A DNA stretch of 64,000 nt from Nocardioides sp. Its GTDB lineage: Bacteria; Actinomycetota; Actinomycetes; Propionibacteriales; Nocardioidaceae. The stretch is taken from NCBI RefSeq assembly GCF_030149505.1, contig NZ_JASBRN010000037.1, positions 1-64,000 of the forward strand, written 5' to 3'. This document shows, one piece after another, positions 44,401-55,800 of the stretch. Position 1 is the stretch's first letter; every line of letters begins with the position of its first letter. The position numbers and the translations under genes are program-made. The notes under the pieces were generated by a model. The model was not told the DNA's origin. It was given only the letters and a program-made list of their open reading frames with translations, and did no database searches.

Positions 44401-46001
44401 GAGGTGACGAGCTCCTCGCGGATCGCGTCCAGCGGCGGGTTGGTCACCTGGGCGAACAGCTGCGCGAAGTAGTCGAAGAGCAGCCGCGGCTTCTCCGACA
44501 GGGCAGCGATCGGGGTGTCGGTGCCCATCGATCCGATCGGCTCGGCGCCGGTGTTGGCCATCGGCGTGAGCAGGACCCGCAGCTCCTCCTCGGTGTAGCC
44601 GAAGACCTGCTGGCGACGGGTGACCGAGGCGTGCGTGTGGACCACGTGCTCGCGGTCGGGGATGTCGTCGAGGTGCACCAGGCCGGCGTGCAGCCACTCG
44701 TCGTACGGGTGCTCGGCGGCGAGGGAGCTCTTGATCTCCTCGTCCTCGACGATGCGGTGCTCCTCGGTGTCGACCAGGAACATCCGGCCCGGCTGCAGGC
44801 GGCCCTTGCGGACGATCGTCGCCGGGTCGAGGTCGAGCACGCCGACCTCGGAGGCCAGGACGACCAGGCCGTCGTCGGTGACCCAGTAGCGCGAGGGGCG
44901 CAGGCCGTTGCGGTCGAGCACGGCACCGATCTGGTCGCCGTCGGTGAAGACGACGCACGCCGGGCCGTCCCACGGCTCCATGAGGCTGGCGTGGAACTCG
45001 TAGAACGCGCGGCGCTTCTCGTCCATCTCGGCGTGGTTCTCCCACGCCTCGGGGATCATCATCAGCACCGAGGGCGGCAGCGAGCGCCCGCCCATGTGCA
45101 GCAGCTCGAGGACCTCGTCGAAGGACGCGGAGTCCGAGGCACCCGGGGTGCAGATCGGGTAGAGCCGCTCGAGGTCGCCCGGGATCAGGTCGGACTCCAG
45201 CAGCGCCTCGCGGGCCCGCATCCAGTTGCGGTTGCCCATGACGGTGTTGATCTCGCCGTTGTGGGCGATGAACCGGAACGGGTGCGACAGCGGCCAGCTC
45301 GGGAAGGTGTTGGTGGAGAAGCGCGAGTGCACCACCGCGAGGGCGGAGGCGACGCGCTCGTCGACCAGGTCCGGGAAGAACCGGTCGAGCTGGTCGGTGG
45401 TGAGCATGCCCTTGTAGGCGATGGTCCGCGAGGAGAGCGACGGGAAGTAGACGTCGGTCTCGCGCTCGGCGCGCTTGCGCAGGCAGAAGGCCATCCGCTC
45501 CAGCTGCATGCCGGCGACGCGCTGGGTGGCGCCGGCGACGAAGAGCTGGCGGAAGGTCGGCATGACACCGAGCGCGGTGGCGCCGAGGACCGAGGAGTCG
45601 GTCGGGACGTCGCGCCAGCCGAGGACGGCCAGCCCCTCCTCCGCGGCGATCTCCTCGATGCGTGCCACCTGGGAGGCGACCTGGGACTCGTCGCCCGGCA
45701 GGAAGGCCGTGCCGACGGCGTACGAGTGCTGGGCCGGGAGGTCGATGCCGGCCTCGGCGGCCACGTCGCGCAGGAACGCGTCGGGGACCTGCATGAGGAT
45801 GCCGGCACCGTCGCCGGAGTTGGGCTCGGCGCCCGCGGCACCGCGGTGCTCGAGGTTGCGCAGGGCCGTGAGTGCCTTGGCCACGATGTCGTGGCTGGCG
45901 ACGCCGGTCAGGGTCGCGACGAAGGCCACACCGCACGCGTCGTGCTCGTGGCGGGGGTCGTAGAGCCCTTGGGGCGGCGGGAATGCGTGCTGGTAGGGCA
46001 C
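41442..46001 (-). CDS. gltB: Glutamate synthase large subunit
   Basis: Catalytic subunit of GOGAT, 1519 residues, full length. It hydrolyses glutamine, channels ammonia and forms glutamate from 2-oxoglutarate. The N-terminal propeptide is short and ends before the nucleophile Cys in [10 protein letters not shown] (about residue 23); the class II amidotransferase domain follows to about 400 ([23 protein letters not shown]). The central and FMN-binding synthase domains include [12 protein letters not shown] and [19 protein letters not shown], and the Fe-S cysteines are in [19 protein letters not shown]. The C-terminal GXGXG beta-helix is at about 1250-1500. The GTG start was chosen because GGGAG lies eight bases upstream and the propeptide is of normal size. 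Confidence 0.95.
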   Translation of the reverse strand: MPYQHAFPPPQGLYDPRHEHDACGVAFVATLTGVASHDIVAKALTALRNLEHRGAAGAEPNSGDGAGILMQVPDAFLRDVAAEAGIDLPAQHSYAVGTAFLPGDESQVASQVARIEEIAAEEGLAVLGWRDVPTDSSVLGATALGVMPTFRQLFVAGATQRVAGMQLERMAFCLRKRAERETDVYFPSLSSRTIAYKGMLTTDQLDRFFPDLVDERVASALAVVHSRFSTNTFPSWPLSHPFRFIAHNGEINTVMGNRNWMRAREALLESDLIPGDLERLYPICTPGASDSASFDEVLELLHMGGRSLPPSVLMMIPEAWENHAEMDEKRRAFYEFHASLMEPWDGPACVVFTDGDQIGAVLDRNGLRPSRYWVTDDGLVVLASEVGVLDLDPATIVRKGRLQPGRMFLVDTEEHRIVEDEEIKSSLAAEHPYDEWLHAGLVHLDDIPDREHVVHTHASVTRRQQVFGYTEEELRVLLTPMANTGAEPIGSMGTDTPIAALSEKPRLLFDYFAQLFAQVTNPPLDAIREELVTSLNGTIGPEANLLDPTPASCRQVVLPFPVISNDDLAKIRHINRDGDMPGFITHVSRGLYEVEGGGAAMAARIEEICAEVSAAIADGARIIVLSDRHSTAELAPIPSLLLTGAVHHHLVREKTRTQVGLLVEAGDVREVHHVALLVGYGAAAVNPYLAMESVEDLAREGFYVKAEPEVAVKNLVKALGKGVLKVMSKMGVSTVASYTGAQIFEAVGLSQAVVDKYFTGTTSKLGGIELDVIAQEVALRHRTAYPRGGISPAHRELEVGGEYQWRREGEPHLFDPETVFRLQHATRAGRYDVFKQYTSRVDEQSERLMTLRGLFAFKDAASLGRQPIPIEEVEPVSEIVKRFSTGAMSYGSISSEAHETLAIAMNRLGGKSNTGEGGEDPERLYDPERRSSIKQVASGRFGVTSEYLTNSDDIQIKMAQGAKPGEGGQLPGHKVYPWVAKTRHSTPGVGLISPPPHHDIYSIEDLAQLIHDLKNANPSARVHVKLVSEVGVGTVATGVSKAHADVVLISGHDGGTGASPLTSLKHAGGPWELGLAETQQTLLLNGLRDRIVVQADGQLKTGRDVVVAALLGAEEYGFATAPLVVSGCIMMRVCHLDTCPVGVATQNPVLRERFSGKAEYVVNFFEYIAEEVREYLAELGFRTLDEAIGHVEALDVQPAVDHWKAHGLDLSPILHLPDTSAFPDQDLRCTKEQDHALEASLDMTELVPLCQPALEKGEPVRAQLAIRNVHRTVGTILGHEVTKRYRGEGLPDGTIDLTFTGSAGQSFGAFVPRGVTLRLEGDANDYVGKGLSGGRIVVRPDRAATFRADEQIIAGNTIAYGATSGDIFVRGGVGERCCVRNSGAWVVTEGVGDHAAEYMTGGRLAVLGRTGRNFAAGMSGGIAWVLDLKDFRVNKELVELGPVVGEAARELESMVRAHAEETGSEVAAELLEDWETSLTRFTEVMPRDFRIVLEAKAKAEADGLDENETAHAMMEALHG

Positions 46002-46119
46002 CGGGCGTTCTCCCGTCGTCGTCTCGCCGGGGCAGGTGCCGACCGGCGTCGTGGTGGTGGAGCCCGCGTGCGCGGCCTCCGGGTGCAGGGGACGACGTTG
46101 GCCCACGTGCGGAGTTCTC

Positions 46120-46125
46120 AGGTTA
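46120..46125 (-). promoter_or_regulatory. Probable -10 element of gltBD
   Basis: TAACCT on the minus strand, preceded by TGG (an extended -10 form). It predicts a leader of about 110 bases. I see no recognisable riboswitch in the leader. Confidence 0.4.
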
Positions 46126-46158
46126 CCAGGGAGTTACGCCCGCCCAGCCGACCTGGGC

Positions 46159-47079
46159 CTAGTCGCGGACGGTCTCGCCGCCGGCCGGTGGGGCGGTCGC
46201 CGCCTCGGCGGCCAGGCGCTCGTCGGTGAGCACCTGCTCCTCGCGCTCGGGGTACCGGCGGCGGGACCAGACGAGGTACGCCGTGGCGAGCACGAACAGT
46301 ACGAGGGAGGTCCACACGTTGAACCGCAGCCCGCCCACGTCGGTCAGCTGGACGTCGTCGATGCGCAGCATCTCGATCCACCCGCGACCGGCCGTGTAGA
46401 GCATCACGTAGAGCGCGGCCACCTGGCCGTGGCCCAGGCGGTGACGGCGGTCCAGCACGATGATCACCGCGAAGGCGGCCAGGCTCCACAAGGACTCGTA
46501 GAGGAAGGTGGGGTGGAAGGTGGTGCCGAGTTCGAAGGTCTGGTCGTCCGGCCAGTAGCGCGGGTCGATCTCCAGGCCCCACGGCAGGTCCGTCGGGCGG
46601 CCGTAGAGCTCCTGGTTGAACCAGTTGCCCCAGCGTCCGATCGCCTGGCCCACCAGGACCGCCGGCGCGAGCGCGTCGAGCAGCGGGCGCACCTGGACGC
46701 CCTGGCGGCGGGCCGCCAGGGCGATACCGAGCGCACCGAAGGCGATGCCGCCCCAGATGCCCAGGCCGCCGCGCCAGATGTAGAGCGCCTCCCACGGGTT
46801 GTCGCCCTCGCCGAAGTAGCGCCCGGCGTCGGTGGCCACGTGGTAGAGCCGGGCACCGACCAGCCCGAGGGGAACGGCGACGATCGCGAGGTCCTGGATG
46901 TCCCCGGCGCGACCGCCGCGGGCCACCCAGCGCCGCTCGGCGATCCAGATGGTGGCGACGATCCCGAGGATGATCGAGAGCGCGTAGCCGCGGATCGGCA
47001 GCGGCCCGAGGTACCACGTGCCCTCGGAGGGGCTGGGGATCGACAGCACGCTGAGCTGGAGCAGCAGGTCGGGCATCAC
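46159..47079 (-). CDS. lgt: Prolipoprotein diacylglyceryl transferase
   Basis: Integral membrane enzyme that attaches diacylglycerol to the lipobox cysteine of lipoproteins. It is 306 residues with about seven helices. The Lgt signature GRWGNWFNQELYG is clear, and the upstream RGYALSIILG, the YHVATD and the HPTFLYESLW blocks carry catalytic His/Glu residues. The C-terminal 45 residues form a charged tail rich in Glu, Arg and Ala. The start is either a GTG with AGGAG six bases upstream (chosen) or the ATG directly after it. It overlaps the end of the SCO1-like gene. Several lipoproteins in this window (GH3, LivK, SCO1-like) would be its substrates. In M. tuberculosis lgt also follows trpA. Confidence 0.95.
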   Translation of the reverse strand: MMPDLLLQLSVLSIPSPSEGTWYLGPLPIRGYALSIILGIVATIWIAERRWVARGGRAGDIQDLAIVAVPLGLVGARLYHVATDAGRYFGEGDNPWEALYIWRGGLGIWGGIAFGALGIALAARRQGVQVRPLLDALAPAVLVGQAIGRWGNWFNQELYGRPTDLPWGLEIDPRYWPDDQTFELGTTFHPTFLYESLWSLAAFAVIIVLDRRHRLGHGQVAALYVMLYTAGRGWIEMLRIDDVQLTDVGGLRFNVWTSLVLFVLATAYLVWSRRRYPEREEQVLTDERLAAEAATAPPAGGETVRD

Positions 47080-47711
47080 GTGTCGCTCCTCAGAAGCAGG
47101 GAGAGGTCGGAGGCGAGGTCGGCCGACGAGACGTCCTGCCGCCAGAACGCCGGGGCCAGGCCGTCACCGTCGACGGCGATGACCTGGGAGCCGTGGCTGC
47201 CCAGATCGTAGCCGCCCGAGGCCAGCTCCTCGGCGTCGGCCACGAAGATGCCCACGCTCTCGGCCAGGCCCCTGATGGCGTCGAGGTCGCCGGTGAGGCC
47301 GACGGCGGTCGGGTCGTAGCCGTCGAGGTAGCGACGCAGCCGCTCCTCGTCGTCACGAGAGGGATCCGTGGTCACGAAGACCAGCTGGACCTGCTCGCGC
47401 TCCTCCGGCTCGAGCCGGGTCAGCGCCGTCGCGATCGACGACATCACCAGCGGGCACACGTCGGGGCAGTTGGTGTAGCCGAAGAAGACCAGGCTCAGCC
47501 GAGCACCCGGCTGGGCGAGGCTCAGCTCGCCGCCCTCGGTGGTGGCGAGCGGCACGTCGGCCAGCTCGAAGGGCGGGTCGACCGGTGCGGCGGTCAGGGT
47601 GCCGGCCGGCTGCTCGTCGCCCCCGCAGGCGGTCAGCGCGGCGGCCAGGAGCACACCCAGGCCACCGGCCAGGACCGCGCGCCGGCCGGGCCCGACGGAC
47701 CGCTCAGGCAC
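47076..47711 (-). CDS. SCO1/SenC-family copper chaperone lipoprotein
   Basis: A 211-residue membrane-anchored thioredoxin-fold protein likely to deliver copper to cytochrome c oxidase. A twin-arginine-like start (GRRAVL) and a hydrophobic segment lead to a lipobox ending at Cys29 (LTAC). The SCO motif TNCPDVCP gives Cys82 and Cys86, and His173 in DLGSHGS is the third copper ligand. The supporting segments FVTTDPSRD and VGLTGDLDAI are typical. It is embedded between trpA and lgt, overlapping trpA by eight bases and lgt by four, so it is probably expressed from the trp promoter. That position is less common and suggests recruitment rather than a tryptophan role. Confidence 0.9.
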   Translation of the reverse strand: MPERSVGPGRRAVLAGGLGVLLAAALTACGGDEQPAGTLTAAPVDPPFELADVPLATTEGGELSLAQPGARLSLVFFGYTNCPDVCPLVMSSIATALTRLEPEEREQVQLVFVTTDPSRDDEERLRRYLDGYDPTAVGLTGDLDAIRGLAESVGIFVADAEELASGGYDLGSHGSQVIAVDGDGLAPAFWRQDVSSADLASDLSLLLRSDT

Positions 47712-48509
47712 GGCGTCGTACGCCGGCGGCCAGGTCCTCGGTGAGCGCGCGAAGCGCCGCGAGACCGGCAGCGCGGTCGTCGGGGTGGTCGAGGAGCGTG
47801 CGCACGAAGGCGGAGCCGACGATGACGGCGTCGGCGTACGACGCCACCTCGGCGGCCTGGTCGCCGCTGCTCACGCCGAGGCCGACGCCGACGGGCAGCT
47901 GGTGCGCGGAGGCGGCCCGCTTGGTGCGCGCGACGAGCGGCCCGGCGAGGTCGCTGGTGCTGGCCCGGGCGCCGGTCACGCCCATGACGGCGGTGGCGTA
48001 GACGAAGCCGCGCGAGGCCGCCACGGTCGACTCGATCCGGGCGTCGGTGGAGGACGGGGCCACGAGGAAGATCTTGTCGAGGCCGCGCTCGTCGGCGGCC
48101 TCGCTCCACTCGGGGGCGTAGTCGGGCGTGAGGTCGGGGGTGATCAGCCCTGCTCCCCCGGCGTCGGCCAGGGCCTGCGCGAACCGGTCCACGCCGTACC
48201 GCTCGACGGGGTTCCAGTAGGTCATCACCACGGTGGGCGTGCCAGTGGCGGCGACGGCCTCGACGGTGCGGAAGACGTCGGCGATCCGGAAGCCGCTCTC
48301 GAGTGCCTGCTGGGCGGCAGCCTGGATGGTGGGACCGTCCATCACGGGGTCGGTGTAGGGGACGCCGACCTCGATGACGTCGCAACCGGCCTCGACCATC
48401 GTCAGCAGGGCGTCGATGCCACCCTCGACGTCGGGGAAGCCGGCGGGGAGGTAGCCCACGAGGACCGCGCGGTCCTCCGAGCGTGCCTTCTCGAAGGCCT
48501 CGGCGACGC

Positions 48510-48513
<4 letters not shown>
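47704..48513 (-). CDS. trpA: Tryptophan synthase alpha chain
   Basis: Cleaves indole-3-glycerol phosphate to indole and glyceraldehyde-3-phosphate; works as an alpha2-beta2 complex with TrpB. The protein is 269 residues, normal length. Catalytic Glu48 and Asp59 lie in [17 protein letters not shown] (positions equivalent to Glu49 and Asp60 of Salmonella), and the phosphate-binding [11 protein letters not shown] is near the C-terminus. The start overlaps the trpB stop by four bases. It is followed with overlap by the SCO1-like gene. Confidence 0.96.
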
Positions 48514-49801
<1,288 letters not shown>

Positions 49802-49805
<4 letters not shown>

Positions 49806-50596
49806 GCTCCTGCTCCTGTCATGACTCCGGTCATGGCGGCGACGGCGGCGCGCGGGTCGCCGTCCTTCACGAGGGCCTCGCCGACGAGGACCGCACGAGC
49901 GCCCTCGGAGACGAAGCGGGCTACGTCGTCGCGGCCGAAGATGCCGGACTCGGCCACCTTCACGCGGTCGTCGGGGATGCCCGGGGCGAGCCGCCCGAAG
50001 GTGTCGGGATCGATCTCGAGGGTCTTGAGGTTGCGGGCGTTGACGCCGACCAGCTCGGCACCCAGGGCCACGGCACGCTCGGCCTCGGCCTCGTCGTGGA
50101 CCTCGACGAGCACGGTCAGTCCCAGCTCGCCGGCGGTGTCGTGCAGCCGGCGCAGGGTGTCGTCGTCGAGCGCTGCGACGATGAGCAGCGCCAGGTCGGC
50201 GCCGGCAGCCCGGGCCTCGACCAGCTGGTACTCGGTGACGATGAAGTCCTTGCGCAGCAGGGGCACGTCGACGGCGGCGCGGACCGCACGGAGGTCGGCC
50301 AGGCTGCCACCGAAGCGTCGCTGCTCGGTGAGCACGCTGATCGCGGCAGCACCGCCGGCGGCGTACTCCTTCGCCAGGACGGTGGGGTCGGGGATGTCGG
50401 CGAGCGCCCCCTTGGAGGGGCTGCGGCGCTTGACCTCGGCGATGACGCTCGAGCCGGGTGTGCGCAGCGCGGGCATCGGGTCCCGCGGCGGGTCGACGTC
50501 GGCGAGCGAGGCCCGCAGGTCGGCCAGGGACAGCGCGGCCTCGCGCTCGGCGAGGTCCAGGCGCACGCCGGCGACGATGTCGTCGAGGACCGACAT
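49802..50596 (-). CDS. trpC: Indole-3-glycerol phosphate synthase
   Basis: Closes the indole ring from CdRP in tryptophan synthesis; a stand-alone TIM barrel of 264 residues, not fused to TrpF. The motifs [12 protein letters not shown] (substrate-binding Lys), [35 protein letters not shown] and [14 protein letters not shown] are complete. GGAG lies five bases before the ATG. First gene of the trpC-trpB-trpA run, divergent from the DUF4190 gene. PriA in the same window is expected to supply the missing TrpF activity. Confidence 0.96.
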
Positions 50597-50672
50597 GGCT
50601 GCTCCGTCCGGGCTTCGGGGGAAAGGACTCCTCCGAGTCTGTCACGGGCGGCGTAGCAGGCCCCGATCCGGG

Positions 50673-50678
50673 TACGGT
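50673..50678 (+). promoter_or_regulatory. Possible -10 element of the DUF4190 gene
   Basis: TACGGT about 45 bases before the ATG, within the 126-base gap to divergent trpC. The gene has its own Shine-Dalgarno sequence (AAGGAA), so a conventional leader is expected. Confidence 0.35.
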
Positions 50679-50722
50679 CACGCCACGGACCACACCTGCG
50701 GTCCCTGACGCGAAGGAACCCG

Positions 50723-51049
50723 ATGAGCTACAACGAGCCTCCCCCGCCGCCGCCCCCGGGCTACGGCGCACCCCAGCCGCCCTACGGCGCGCAGCCGGCC
50801 GGCACGTCGCAGAAGGCCATCTGGTCGCTGGTGACCGGCATCCTCGGCCTGCTGTGCTGCAGCCCGCTCGGCATCGTCGCGATCCTGCTCAGCCGGTCGG
50901 CGCAGGACGAGATCAGCACCACGGGCAAGGGCGGCGCCGGTCTGGCCAAGGCGGGCTTCATCCTGGGCATCATCGCCCTGGTGTTCATGGTGATCACGAT
51001 CATCCTGGTCGCCACCGGCAACTTCGACTTCACGTTCGAGACCAGCTGA
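50723..51049 (+). CDS. DUF4190 small membrane protein
   Basis: A 108-residue protein with a proline/glycine/tyrosine-rich cytosolic N-terminus (residues 1-28, a run of seven prolines) and two hydrophobic helices at about 33-58 and 75-100. This is the DUF4190 plan: [27 protein letters not shown] is the first conserved half and [15 protein letters not shown] the second. Function is unknown. It is the only plus-strand gene in a 24-kb run of minus-strand genes and lies convergent, with a ten-base gap, to the DUF2752 gene. Confidence 0.82.
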   Translation: MSYNEPPPPPPPGYGAPQPPYGAQPAGTSQKAIWSLVTGILGLLCCSPLGIVAILLSRSAQDEISTTGKGGAGLAKAGFILGIIALVFMVITIILVATGNFDFTFETS

Positions 51050-51059
51050 GCCTGACCTC

Positions 51060-51524
51060 CTAGGGAGCCAGCCAGGGGGCGACCGGGGTGTTGCGCAGCA
51101 GCGTGAACAGCCCGGTCGCCGCCAGCAGGACACCTCCGCCGACGAGCACGGCGGAGCGCGGCAGGCGCAGCTCGGTGCCGCGCCACCGCACCACCAACCA
51201 GGTCGCCAGCGCCAGCATCGCGAGGGGGGCGAGGAGGACGAGCAGCAGGTTGCTCGATGCTGCCGACGCAAGGTTGCCGTCGGTGAGGTCGTGCACGGCG
51301 CGCAGGCCGCCGCAGCCGGGGCACCAGAAGCCGATGGCGGCGCTGGGGCAGAAGCCCCAGGAGCCGGAGACGTGGGGGTCGCGGTAGTGCAGCGCGACGG
51401 TGGCCGCAGCCAGACCCCCGATCGTGACCAGCGGGGCTCGCACCCGCTCGGCCCGGCGCTGGGCCGGGGCGGGGGTGAGGAGCGCGGTCACGGGACCGGG
51501 GGCGTCGGGGTCAGTGACCCTCAT
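51060..51524 (-). CDS. DUF2752 membrane protein
   Basis: A 154-residue protein matching DUF2752. The hallmark CPGCGGLRAVHDL (Cys-x-x-Cys-Gly-x-x-Arg) lies at about residues 68-80, between predicted membrane segments; two further helices follow. The two cysteines suggest a metal- or redox-linked function, but none is established. It overlaps the start region of the HGxxPAAW gene by 14 bases and is therefore the last member of the small-membrane-protein trio after hisI. Confidence 0.8.
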   Translation of the reverse strand: MRVTDPDAPGPVTALLTPAPAQRRAERVRAPLVTIGGLAAATVALHYRDPHVSGSWGFCPSAAIGFWCPGCGGLRAVHDLTDGNLASAASSNLLLVLLAPLAMLALATWLVVRWRGTELRLPRSAVLVGGGVLLAATGLFTLLRNTPVAPWLAP

Positions 51525-51708
51525 GGAGGCCCATCTTGGCCATCACGAGGAAGACGACGCCCGCACCCAGGGTGATGGCCACGCCGGCCCAGAAGACCGG
51601 CATGCTGACCGGGTCGAACATGAGGCCGACGCTGCCCACGACGAAGCCGATCAGGCCCACGACGACCGCCGACCAGGCAGCAGGGGTGTTGCCGTGATTG
51701 CTGGACAT
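51511..51708 (-). CDS. HGxxPAAW family small membrane protein
   Basis: A 65-residue two-helix membrane protein. The N-terminal motif HGNTPAAWSAV gives the family its name, and the second helix ends in KMGLHEGH. These proteins occur in actinobacterial tryptophan loci next to the TIGR02234 protein and trpC. Their role is unknown; cofunction with tryptophan synthesis is inferred from context only. It is followed with overlap by the DUF2752 gene. Confidence 0.85.
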   Translation of the reverse strand: MSSNHGNTPAAWSAVVVGLIGFVVGSVGLMFDPVSMPVFWAGVAITLGAGVVFLVMAKMGLHEGH

Positions 51709-51747
51709 GCGTGGCTCCTCGGTGTCGCGGGGGGATCTGCGGACAGT

Positions 51748-52380
51748 CTAGGGGGCGCGGCCCGACGGGCCGTCGGTCGGGTCGAGGCCCTGGTCGATGG
51801 CCTTCCAGAGGTCGAGCGAACCATCGGTCGTCCGGGTGGCCGCCGCGCTTGAGCCGGCTGGCGCGTCGTAGCGCTGGCCCATCTCCGGCCAGTCGCGGAC
51901 GTTCCGGACGGCCAGACCCGCGGACGCGGTCATGACGACGGCACCCACCAGGGCCGCGACGTACCACCCCGTGACACCCGCTCCCCCGGTCGCACCGACC
52001 TGGGCCAGCGAATCCTCGACGGTGCCGCGCAGCTGACCCTGCGCCACCGCAGCTGCGGCGAGGGAGCCCAGGGACGCCAGGAGCGCCAGGCCGGCCGCCA
52101 GGCGGCGTACCCGCGCCCGGGTGACGAGGACGACGCCCCAGGCCGCGAGCACGACGAGGGCGAGCGAGGTGACCAGCGGCATCGTGAGGGCGTCGCCCGC
52201 GGTCGTGCCCGCGGTGACGAGGGCGACCGCGGCGGAGTCGGCGTCGACGCTCACCGCGGCCCGCGTGCCGGCGACCGCGCTCAGCGTGCCGGAGGCCAGG
52301 CCGGCCAGGACGGTCGGCCCGAAGAGCCGGCGACCGCGGCCGTGCCCGGTGGCTTCCTTGGTGGCGTCCTGCTCAGCCAC
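51748..52380 (-). CDS. Tryptophan-biosynthesis-associated membrane protein (TIGR02234-like)
   Basis: A 210-residue membrane protein with about four helices and a cytosolic C-terminus. The end pattern [11 protein letters not shown] then [13 protein letters not shown] is diagnostic for the actinobacterial family TIGR02234. In M. tuberculosis the equivalent (Rv1610) lies between trpE and trpC. Its biochemical role is unknown. The GTG start overlaps the hisI stop by eight bases; an ATG seven codons upstream is the alternative. No trpE separates it from hisI here. Confidence 0.82.
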   Translation of the reverse strand: MAEQDATKEATGHGRGRRLFGPTVLAGLASGTLSAVAGTRAAVSVDADSAAVALVTAGTTAGDALTMPLVTSLALVVLAAWGVVLVTRARVRRLAAGLALLASLGSLAAAAVAQGQLRGTVEDSLAQVGATGGAGVTGWYVAALVGAVVMTASAGLAVRNVRDWPEMGQRYDAPAGSSAAATRTTDGSLDLWKAIDQGLDPTDGPSGRAP

Positions 52381-52732
52381 GGGCGAGCACCAGGTCGGCA
52401 TCGAAGCAGGTGCGGTCGCCGGTGTGGCAGGCGCCGTCGACCTGGTCGACCTTGACCAGGAGGGTGTCGCCGTCGCAGTCGAGCCGGATCTCGACGACGC
52501 GCTGGGTGTGGCCGGAGGTCTCCCCCTTGACCCAGTACTCCTGGCGGCTGCGGGACCAGTACGTCGCGCGGCGGGTGTCGAGGGTGCGCGCGAGCGCCTC
52601 GTCGTCCATCCAGCCGAGCATCAGCACCTCGCCGGTGTCGTGCTGCTGGACCACCGCCGGCACCAGCCCGTCGGGGGTGCGCTTGAGCCGGGAGGCCAGG
52701 TCGGGATCGAGCCCCGGGGACGCGGTCGTCAT
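52373..52732 (-). CDS. hisI: Phosphoribosyl-AMP cyclohydrolase
   Basis: Third step of histidine synthesis: opens the adenine ring of phosphoribosyl-AMP. It is a 119-residue stand-alone HisI (not fused to HisE). [36 protein letters not shown] and the zinc/magnesium-binding DCDGDTLL and [10 protein letters not shown] motifs are complete. The ATG has a weak GATGAT element six bases upstream. It is separated from the rest of the his operon by the large Ig-like gene and overlaps the TIGR02234-like gene. Confidence 0.95.
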   Translation of the reverse strand: MTTASPGLDPDLASRLKRTPDGLVPAVVQQHDTGEVLMLGWMDDEALARTLDTRRATYWSRSRQEYWVKGETSGHTQRVVEIRLDCDGDTLLVKVDQVDGACHTGDRTCFDADLVLARG

Positions 52733-52860
52733 GTCCTCATCATCGCGCGCGGGTGGGCAGGACGCGCCACGGGGCACCGCGGCGGTCTCCCGCCGGGGTG
52801 CCCCGTGTGCGTGCTGCGCGCTGCTGCTGCTGGGTCGGGCCCGGTGTCAGCGGCCCGGTG

Positions 52861-55800
52861 TCAGCGGATGGTGAAGGTGAAGGTCTTCGACCGCTCCCGC
52901 ACCAGGTCGTTGCCCTGGAACGTGAGCCGCACCGAGTGGAAGCCCTTCTTCAGGCCGCGCACGACCAGCTTGCGCTTGCCCTCGGCGTTGAGCATGCCGC
53001 CGGCGAGCCGCTTGCTGCCCTCCTTGAGGACCAGGGCGCCCTGGACGGGGTCCTGGGTCGAGGCCGTCACGGTGACCCGGAGGACGAACTTGTTGCCCTT
53101 GATCTTCTTCTTGGTGTCGAGCCGCGGCTTGACCGGGTCGGTCGGCTCTGCGTCCGGGACGGTGCCGGCCTGGACCGTGCGGACGACGTCCGCGCAGTCG
53201 GTCTTGCTGTAGGTCACGCGGACCGCCAGGGCGGAGCCCGCGTCGGCAGTGACGACGCGGTACGTCGCACCGGTGGCGCCGGTGATGACCCGGCCGTCGC
53301 GCAGCCACTGGTAGGTGGCCGTGACACCGTCGGGGGTGGTCGTGCCGTTGGTGACGGCGAGGACGTTGCCCACCTCGGGCGTGCCGGCGACGGTCGGACC
53401 ACCGGTGACCGTGATCTCGCAGGTCTCCGGGTCGGTGCCGTCGGCCGGCGCGACCAGTGCCGTCTGGGCCGACGTCGCCTGGCCGGAGGTGAGCCCGGTC
53501 TTGGCCGCGGTCACCCGCACGCTCATGCGCTTGCCGGCCTGGGTCGCGGTCAGCACGAAGGTCTGCTGGGTCGCACCGGTGACGGCCACGCCGTCGGCCA
53601 GCCACTGGTAGGTGAACGAGGTCGGCTCGTTGGTCCAGGTGCCGTTGGTGGTCGACAGCTGCTCACCGACCTTGGCGGTGCCCGACACGACCGGGAGCGA
53701 CCGGTTGGTCACCTTGGTCGGGTCCTCGGCCACCGGGGCGGTGGACTCCGAGGAGGCCGTGCCCGGGGTGTAGCCCGAGGGCTTGGTGGCCGTGACCGTG
53801 ACCCGGATGGCGCTGCCGACCAGGCTGTCGGTCAGCGCCAGCGTGTTGGTCGTCGCGCCGGCGATGGGCTGGCCGTTGGCCATCCACTGGTAGGCGAAGC
53901 TCGGCGACGGGTCGTTCCACGTGCCCGGCAGGGCGGTCAGCGTGTTGCCGACCGTCGGGGTGCCCGAGATGGTCGGCCGCGCGGTGTTGCGCAGCACGCC
54001 GCGGGCGACGGGGGCGGTCTTGTCCGAGAGCGCGACCCGGTCGGGGTCGTTGGTGGTCTCGGTGACCTCGAGCTGCAGTTCCTTGCCGAGCAGCTCCGGC
54101 GTGACGGCGAGCGTCTTACCGGTGGCGCCGGGTACCACGACCTCGTCGGCGAGCCATCGGTAGGTGAAGGTCCCACCCTCGCTCCATACGCCGTCGGTGC
54201 CGGTCAGGGTCTCGCCCACCACCGCCGATCCGGTGACCTGCGGGACCTGACGGTTCTCGGTCGTCGTGTCCGCGCCCTGGAGCGGGTCGGACATGACGGA
54301 CAGGCCGGTGGGGAGACTGTTCTCGGCCGGGCTGGTCACGTTGGACGCCGAGACCGCGGTCACCTGGACCACGTAACGCGCCGGTGTGAAGCCGGGGAAG
54401 CCGGGGAGCGGGAGCACCCGACCGGGGATGTCGTACGTCGACCCCGTCGCGCCCGAGATGGCGGTGAAGTCCCCGGTGGCTCCTGCCGAGAACCACTGGT
54501 AGCGATAGGTCAGGCCAGCACCGGACCACGTGCCCGGGTTCGCGGCCAGGGTCTCGCCCTCTGCCGCGATGCCGGTGATGAACGGCGGCTGCAGGTTCAC
54601 GGGCGAACCATCGGTGAGCCGGATGTCGATGCCGTCGACGTCGACCCCGGCGAGCACGACGTCCGACGCCTCGTTGAACGTCCTGACGGTCTGCGTGCGG
54701 GTCTTGTAGAAGCTGCCGTCGGCCGCGCCACCGACACCGACCCGGTAGGTACGGCTGAGGAGGTCGAGGACGTAGGAGCCGTCGACCGCAGTCGTGGCGG
54801 CGACGTTCGAGATCGGGTCGCTGAGGACCGGCGCGCCGTCGTTGACGTCGACCACGTAGCGGTAGAACGCCTTCACGGACTCACCCTGCTTGGCAGCGCC
54901 GAGCCGGTCGCTCACCTTGCCCCGGATCTCCGCCGACAACGGCAGGGCGAACTTCTGCAGGCTCAGCGCCTGCTCCTGGCCGATCGTGATGCTGGCGGCA
55001 TCGTCGAGACCGACGAGTCCGGGGAGGAAGCCCTCGCCCTCGCGGACGGCGTTCGTGGCCGGGTTGTCGACGAGCTTGAGCCGGTAGCTGCCGCTGGTGA
55101 GGCTGAAGGAGAAGGCGCCGGTGTTGCTGAGCACCGTGGACAGGTTGTCGCCTGTGCGGCCGCGGCTCTTCGCGAGCTCCCAGGTCGAGTGGGCAGGGCC
55201 ACCGTCCTCACCCTGCTCGGTGTAGTCGATCTTCTTCCAGAGCTCGACGACTCCGCCGCCGGTGTAGGCGGTGCCGTCACTGTTGGTGACCGACCCACCG
55301 AAGGAGGCCAGGGTCGACAGCACCATGTCGCGACCGGTCAGCACCTGGTTCTGGGCGACGGTGAGGCTCTGTGCGGCGTTGGGGTCGGTGGCGTTCGGGA
55401 ACCAGCGGACCTCGCGGCCCGCGTTGCCCGCGAACTCCAGGCGGAACGGGGTGGCGGCAGGCACGTCCAGGACGTAGGTGCCGTCGTTGGCGGTGGTGGC
55501 GGTGGTGCTGCCGAGGGGACTCCAGCTACCGAGACCGGACGCGGGCGTGGCGGGCGTGTAGGTGATGGGCGTGACCTTCACCCCACTCAGAGCGACACCG
55601 TTGCGGTCAGTCACCTTGCCCGTGACCTGGGTGGCCGGCGCAAGGACGGCGTCGATACCCGTCCTCGGGTTCTCGAAGGTCGGCGCCACGGTCTCGTTCG
55701 CGGTGACCGCAGCCTCACGCGTCGCCTCGTCCTGGTAGTACTCGGTCACGAAGCCCGGGGCGCTGAAGCCGACGACGTACTTGCGAGTGCCCTCAGGGAC

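Noticed and set aside
46002..46125. A riboswitch in the gltBD leader
   Set aside because: The leader of about 110 bases shows no recognisable glutamine riboswitch core or strong paired structure by eye.
41628..46229. A 1533-codon open frame antisense to gltB
   Set aside because: It is the mirror of an intact glutamate synthase and has Arg/Gly/Val-rich shadow composition.
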